Part shown: positions 60,277 to 64,000 of the stretch, one piece after another
Layout: each line of letters starts with the position of its first letter
Position numbering within the stretch: the stretch's first letter is position 1
DNA from: Pseudonocardia hierapolitana
GTDB lineage: Bacteria > Actinomycetota > Actinomycetes > Mycobacteriales > Pseudonocardiaceae
Assembly (NCBI RefSeq): GCF_007994075.1
Contig: NZ_VIWU01000001.1
Span: 1,736,001-1,800,000 of the forward strand
DNA: 64,000 nt
Reading direction: 5' to 3'
Made by a program: the position numbers and the translations under genes
The notes under the pieces: generated by a model
Seen by the model: only the letters and a program-made list of their open reading frames with translations
What the model was told of the DNA's origin: nothing
The model's database searches: none

Positions 60277-60315
60277 GTCAGCGCGGAGAAAGCGCGTGTA
60301 CGAGCCGAGACAGCG
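60277..60315 (+). promoter_or_regulatory. SARP-type heptamers between the SARP gene and the methyltransferase
   Basis: GTCAGCG (60277), GAAAGCG (60288, 11 bp later) and GACAGCG (60309, 21 bp later) read toward the methyltransferase start at 60358. The first begins 6 bp from the SARP start codon. The motif and the following CGG match the array at 55551-55588. Confidence 0.6.
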
Positions 60316-60357
60316 TGCGCGCCGACCCTTCCTCTCACCGAACAGGAAGGACCCGAC

Positions 60358-61404
60358 ATGGATCAGGACAAGGTGGCGGAGTTCATGGGGCGGGTGGTCA
60401 CCGACTTCGCCGCGACCGGCGCCGCCGGCCTCGCGGTGGTCGGCCACCGGCTCGGCCTCTACCGCGCGCTCGCGCAGGGGCCGGCTACTCCCGAGCAGCT
60501 CGCGGAGCGCACCGGCTGCGACGTGCGCTACCTCACCGAATGGCTGCGCGGCCAGGCCGCTGGGGGGTACGTGACCTACAGCCCTGCCACCGGCGAGTTC
60601 TCGCTGACCGAGGAGCAGGCGTTCTGCCTGGCCGACCCGAACGGCCCCAACGTGCCTGCGGCGTTCGTCGCCGCGCTCGGCTACCTGCGCGCCGAGCCGC
60701 AGATCGCCGAGGCGTTCCGCACCGGCGCAGGCGTCGCATGGCACGAGCACCACGAGGACGTGCACGTCGGGGTCGACGCGTTCTACCGGCCCGGCTATGT
60801 GGCCTCGCTGGTGTCGGAGTGGATCCCCGCGTTGGACGGGGTCGAGGCCAAGCTCGTCGCAGGCGGCCGGGTCGCCGACGTCGGCTGCGGGCTCGGCTCC
60901 TCCTCGGTGCTCATCGCGCAGGCCTACCCGGACACCACCGTCGCCGGCTCGGACTACCACGCCGAGTCGATCGAGCTGGCGCGCAAGAAGACCGCCGAGG
61001 CGGGCGTGAGCGACCGGGTCGGCTTCGAGGTTGCCACCGCGCAGACCTTCACCGGCGCGGACTACGACCTCGTTGCGATGTTCGACGCCCTGCACGACAT
61101 GGGCGACCCGCTCGGTGCCGCAAAACGGATCCGGGAAGCATTGACCCCCGACGGCACCTGGTTGATCGTCGAGCCGTACGCCTCGGACGTCGTCGAGGAG
61201 AACTTCAACCCGGTGGGCAGGTTGTACTACAACGGGTCCACGTTCCTCTGCGTGCCGAACGCGCTGTCGCAGTCCGGCGGCTACGCGCTGGGCGCGCAGG
61301 CGGGCGAGGCCGCGATCCGCCGGGTGGTCACCGACGCCGGGTTCACCCGGTTCCGGCGCGTCCTGCAGACCCCGTTCAACCTCGTCTACGAGGCCAGGCC
61401 ATGA
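60358..61404 (+). CDS. Class I SAM-dependent methyltransferase with winged-helix N-terminus
   Basis: A 348-residue methyltransferase resembling mycobacterial Rv2258c. Residues 1-85 are a winged-helix dimerisation domain (GPATPEQLAERTGCDVRYLT), and the Rossmann domain has VADVGCGLGSSSVLIAQAYP (SAM motif I), GSDYHAESIELARKKTAEAG and MFDALHDMGDP. The small-molecule substrate is unknown. GGAAGGA precedes the ATG. It is divergent from the SARP gene with SARP heptamers between. Confidence 0.87.
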   Translation: MDQDKVAEFMGRVVTDFAATGAAGLAVVGHRLGLYRALAQGPATPEQLAERTGCDVRYLTEWLRGQAAGGYVTYSPATGEFSLTEEQAFCLADPNGPNVPAAFVAALGYLRAEPQIAEAFRTGAGVAWHEHHEDVHVGVDAFYRPGYVASLVSEWIPALDGVEAKLVAGGRVADVGCGLGSSSVLIAQAYPDTTVAGSDYHAESIELARKKTAEAGVSDRVGFEVATAQTFTGADYDLVAMFDALHDMGDPLGAAKRIREALTPDGTWLIVEPYASDVVEENFNPVGRLYYNGSTFLCVPNALSQSGGYALGAQAGEAAIRRVVTDAGFTRFRRVLQTPFNLVYEARP

Positions 61405-61420
61405 CCACGTGATCCGAGGC

Positions 61421-61460
61421 GCCGGTCGTCCATGGCCGTAAGGGGGCCTGGACGACCGGC
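61421..61460. terminator. Bidirectional hairpin between methyltransferase and monooxygenase genes
   Basis: Perfect 12-bp arms GCCGGTCGTCCA (61421-61432) and TGGACGACCGGC (61449-61460) enclose a 16-nt loop. It starts 16 bp after the methyltransferase stop and ends 2 bp before the convergent gene's stop. Confidence 0.8.
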
Positions 61461-61462
61461 AA

Positions 61463-61792
61463 TCACTGCGGCGGACCGACCGACGCCGTTCCGGCGCCTC
61501 GGCCTTCGGTCACCACCTCGTACCAGACCATCTCGCTGCGGCCCTCCTGCAGGCCGTCCATCCGCTTGCGGGACTCGAGGAACCGCTCGTCCTCGTGCCA
61601 GGCCTCCCAGTCGGCCCGGCTCTCCCAGGTCCCGATCACCGCCCGCCTGTTGTGCCCGTCCAACGGGATCAACAGCTGGCCGCCGACCCAGCCGCGCCGC
61701 CCACTCGCTGCCGCCAGGCGCTCGCGCATGGCGGCGTCCCACTCGGGCTCGCAGCCCGTCTTGAGCGTGACCTGGGTGACGACGGTCATCAT
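61463..61792 (-). CDS. Antibiotic biosynthesis monooxygenase (ABM)-domain protein
   Basis: A 109-residue ferredoxin-fold protein of the ABM/YgiN type (VVTQVTLKTGCEPEWDAAMR, GTWESRADWEAWHEDERFLE). Such proteins are quinone oxygenases, heme-degrading or of unknown activity. Two adjacent ATGs are possible starts. It stands alone; the 148 bp upstream hold nothing else recognisable. Confidence 0.82.
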   Translation of the reverse strand: MMTVVTQVTLKTGCEPEWDAAMRERLAAASGRRGWVGGQLLIPLDGHNRRAVIGTWESRADWEAWHEDERFLESRKRMDGLQEGRSEMVWYEVVTEGRGAGTASVGPPQ

Positions 61793-61940
61793 GTGCGCAC
61801 CATCCTTCGGCTCGGCTGGTTCCGGTTACCACGGATGCGCGCCTTCCAGTCGCGGCTTCAGCCGTCGCCCGCCCAGGTCCAGCGCGGGACCTCGCGCAGG
61901 GGATGCAGCTCGTCGTCGCTTGCACCCGGTGCAGGAGGGG

Positions 61941-62459
61941 TCAAGCTTGCGGGAGGGTGGAAGGGTCGAGCATCAACAGCCCGTCCCCCGCAGGCGCGAA
62001 CCCCGCCCGGCGGTAGAACGGCGCGCTGCCCGCCGTGGGCGCCAGGAGCAGCCGGCGGAAACGCCGCGCCTTGGCATGCTCGACCACGGCCTCGAGCAGC
62101 GCGGCGGGAACCCCACGGTCGGAGAAGGACGCGAGCACGAACGCGTTGCCCACGTGCCCGATCCGCCCGCCCCGCGCGCCCGGCCGCGGCATGTGGACGA
62201 TCTCCAGCACGTTGATCGACCCGACCGCGGTGTAGCCGCTGCGAGGCGACCCGACCTCGGCGATCCAGAAGGTGCGCCGCGGCATCTCCACCCGCCACCA
62301 CTGCGCGAACGACGCCTCGAACCCCGGGTCCTCGACCGGGTACCCGAGGCGCTCCTCCAGCCACGCGCGCCGCAGCCCGGCGAGCGCGCTGAGATCGCGC
62401 TCGTCGGCCACGCGGATGGCGACCTGCTGGCCGAACTCCGTATCGGCGACCTCAGCCAC
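61941..62459 (-). CDS. GNAT family N-acetyltransferase
   Basis: A 172-residue acetyltransferase: VRVADERDLSALAGLRRAWL-like N-terminus, GHVGNAFVLASFSDRGVPAALLEAVVEHAKARRFRRLLL (split acetyl-CoA site, V-x-x-x-x-R/G-x-G/A variant) and FYRRAGF at the end. The ATG overlaps the upstream radical SAM stop by 8 bp, so the genes are translationally coupled. The substrate is unknown. Confidence 0.85.
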   Translation of the reverse strand: MAEVADTEFGQQVAIRVADERDLSALAGLRRAWLEERLGYPVEDPGFEASFAQWWRVEMPRRTFWIAEVGSPRSGYTAVGSINVLEIVHMPRPGARGGRIGHVGNAFVLASFSDRGVPAALLEAVVEHAKARRFRRLLLAPTAGSAPFYRRAGFAPAGDGLLMLDPSTLPQA

Positions 62460-64000
62460 CTGCGCCCGCGTTTTTCCTCGTCAGCGGGTCCACCACGGTC
62501 AGCGGCAGCAACGTGGTGCCGCTCGGGCCGACCTCGATGTCGGTGCCCGTGGCCGGGCAGACACCGCAGTCGAAGCACGGCGTCCACCGGCAGTCGTCCT
62601 GTTCACGGGCGGCCAGCGCGTCCTGCCAGTCGTCCCAGAGCCAGTCGCGCTCCAGCCCGGAGTCGAGGTGGTCCCAGGGCAGCACCTCGTCGCGGTCGCG
62701 CTCGCGGGTGGTGAACCAGGCCAGCGAGACGCCCACCGGGTCCAGCTCGGCCGCGCAAGCGTCGACCCAGCGCTGGTAGGAGAAGTGCTCGCTCCATCCG
62801 TCGAACCGGCCGCCCTCGCGCCACACCCGCTCGATCACCCGCCCGACGCGCCGGTCGCCGCGGGCGAGCAGGCCCTCGATCAGCGACGGCTCGCCGTCGT
62901 GGTAGCGCATCCCGACGTTGCGGCCCAGCTTGCGGTTGCTGTTGACCTTCTCCCGCAGCTTGCGCAGCCGGGAGTCGATCACCTCGGGAGACGCCTGCGC
63001 GGCCCACTGGAACGGGGTGTGCGGCTTGGGCACGAACCCGCCGATCGAGATCGTGCAGCGCACGTCGTTGCGCCCGGACGCCTCGCGGCCTGCGCGGATC
63101 ACGTTGTGCGCCATGTCCGCGATCTGCAGGACGTCCTCGTCCTCCTCGGTGGGCAGCCCGCACATGAAGTAGAGCTTCACCTGCCGCCAGCCCTGCGCGA
63201 ACGCCTCGGAGACGGTGCGGATGAGGTCCTCCTCCGACACCATCTTGTTGATCACGCGCCGGATCCGCTCGGAACCGCCCTCGGGGGCGAACGTGAGCCC
63301 GGAGCGACGGCCGTTGCGGGAGATCTCGTTGGCCAGGTCGATGTTGAACGCGTCGACGCGGGTGCTCGGCAGCGACAGCGAGGTGTTGGTGCCCTCGTAG
63401 CGGTCGGCCAGGCCCTTGGTGATCTCGGCGATCTCGGAGTGGTCGGCGCTCGACAGCGACAGCAGCCCGACCTCGTCGAAGCCGCTCGCGCGCACGGCGG
63501 CGTCGACCATCTCACCGACGCCCTGCAGCGACCGCTCCCGCACCGGCCGCGTGATCATGCCGGCCTGGCAGAACCGGCAGCCGCGGGTGCAGCCGCGGAA
63601 GATCTCCACGCTCGCGCGCTCGTGCACCGTCTCGGCCAGCGGCACGAGCGGCTGCTTCGGGTACGGCCAGGCGTCGAGGTCCGTGGTGGTGCGCTTGGTG
63701 ACCGAGCGCGGCACGCGCTCGTCGACCGGGACGACGGCATCGATCGCACCGTCGGCGCCGTAGCTCACCTCGTACAGCGACGGCACGTAGCAGCCGTCGA
63801 CCGCGGCCAGCCGCAGCAGCAGCTCGCGCCGCCCGCCCGGGCGGCCCTCCGCCTTCCACGCCTTCACGACGTCGGTGATCTCGCCGACCACCTCTTCGCC
63901 GTCGCCGATCGCCGCGACGTCGACGAAGTCGGCGATCGGCTCCGGGTTGAACGCGGCGTGACCGCCTGCGACCACGATCGGGTGGTCGGCCCCCCGATCG
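62452..64000 (-). CDS. B12-binding domain/radical SAM protein (TIGR03960), N-terminus beyond the right edge
   Basis: At least 516 residues are visible; the frame stays open to position 64000, so the cobalamin-binding N-terminus lies outside the window. The radical SAM cluster motif is CTRGCRFCQAG. Downstream are AFNIDLANEISRNGRRSGLT, TFAPEGGSERIRRVINKMVS and a C-terminal Cys-rich CFDCGVCPATG. The family partner (TIGR03936) is usually adjacent but here lies at 39029-39808. The reaction is unknown; RNA modification has been proposed. Confidence 0.9.
   Translation of the reverse strand, partial: DRGADHPIVVAGGHAAFNPEPIADFVDVAAIGDGEEVVGEITDVVKAWKAEGRPGGRRELLLRLAAVDGCYVPSLYEVSYGADGAIDAVVPVDERVPRSVTKRTTTDLDAWPYPKQPLVPLAETVHERASVEIFRGCTRGCRFCQAGMITRPVRERSLQGVGEMVDAAVRASGFDEVGLLSLSSADHSEIAEITKGLADRYEGTNTSLSLPSTRVDAFNIDLANEISRNGRRSGLTFAPEGGSERIRRVINKMVSEEDLIRTVSEAFAQGWRQVKLYFMCGLPTEEDEDVLQIADMAHNVIRAGREASGRNDVRCTISIGGFVPKPHTPFQWAAQASPEVIDSRLRKLREKVNSNRKLGRNVGMRYHDGEPSLIEGLLARGDRRVGRVIERVWREGGRFDGWSEHFSYQRWVDACAAELDPVGVSLAWFTTRERDRDEVLPWDHLDSGLERDWLWDDWQDALAAREQDDCRWTPCFDCGVCPATGTDIEVGPSGTTLLPLTVVDPLTRKNAGAGG

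Noticed and set aside
61858..62364. Open frame antisense and out of frame to the GNAT gene
   Set aside because: Mostly a shadow of the acetyltransferase gene; its last residues (HPLREVPRWTW) look protein-like, but no start or RBS supports an independent gene.
1..64000. tRNA or rRNA genes
   Set aside because: No GGTTCGAATC-type T-arm with a matching acceptor stem was noticed on either strand; weak candidates could be missed by eye.

Overview
The window is about 64 kb of very high-GC DNA. Stop and start codons overlap densely (GTGA/ATGA), GTG starts are frequent, codon third positions are strongly G/C, and two LexA-type boxes of the form TCGAAC-N4-GTTCGA are present. The gene families (DUF222-HNH endonuclease, SARP regulator, DUF574 methyltransferase, mycobacterial-type glucosylglycerate genes) point to an actinomycete of the Pseudonocardiaceae/Mycobacteriales type. 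The species cannot be named from the sequence alone.

A conserved backbone, all on the minus strand, runs through the window: comEA - degV - octT - gpgP - rsfS - [insert] - nadD - [insert] - vWA protein - [insert] - MoxR ATPase - [insert] - proB - obgE - rpmA - rplU - rne - radical-SAM-linked protein - [insert] - B12/radical SAM protein (cut by the right edge). From memory this is the order seen around Rv2415c-Rv2444c in Mycobacterium tuberculosis. Accessory genes sit in the gaps.

Inserts, left to right. (1) 4.3-6.8 kb: an anti-sigma/anti-anti-sigma pair and an erythromycin-esterase-like lipoprotein. (2) 7.6-10.6 kb: two TetR modules, an SPW membrane protein, AlkB behind a LexA box, and a SnoaL-like protein behind TetR-type palindromes. 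(3) 12.1-19.3 kb: a compact uncharacterised pathway, called cluster A, with a TauD/TfdA-like oxygenase, a TetR regulator, a NitT/TauT-type ABC transporter, an adenosine/adenine-deaminase-like enzyme and a PhyH-type oxygenase. Three copies of a TGAACC-N4-GGTTCA palindrome precede its transcription units, and a six-copy 31-bp tandem repeat lies inside it. (4) 21.3-31.1 kb: an MFS exporter, a small inverted-repeat element, a RecQ helicase fused to a phosphoribosyltransferase domain, a chimeric pseudogene, and a GntR-manD-MFS-idonate-dehydrogenase sugar-acid operon. (5) 39.8-62.5 kb: regulators, a TetR/DUF6640 pair, cluster B (isopenicillin-N-synthase-like oxygenase, amidohydrolase, nucleoside-type BMP ABC transporter, XRE-cupin regulator), a LexA-box DUF222-HNH gene, and a SARP module (HAD, MFS, PIG-L deacetylase, SARP, methyltransferase) with 11-bp-periodic heptamers in both intergenic promoters.

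The most interesting undescribed candidate is cluster A. Its layout (import, Fe(II)/2OG oxidation, deamination) is repeated in cluster B with unrelated transporter and regulator families, which suggests two routes for scavenging oxidisable N-containing compounds. No tRNA, rRNA or CRISPR array was recognised.
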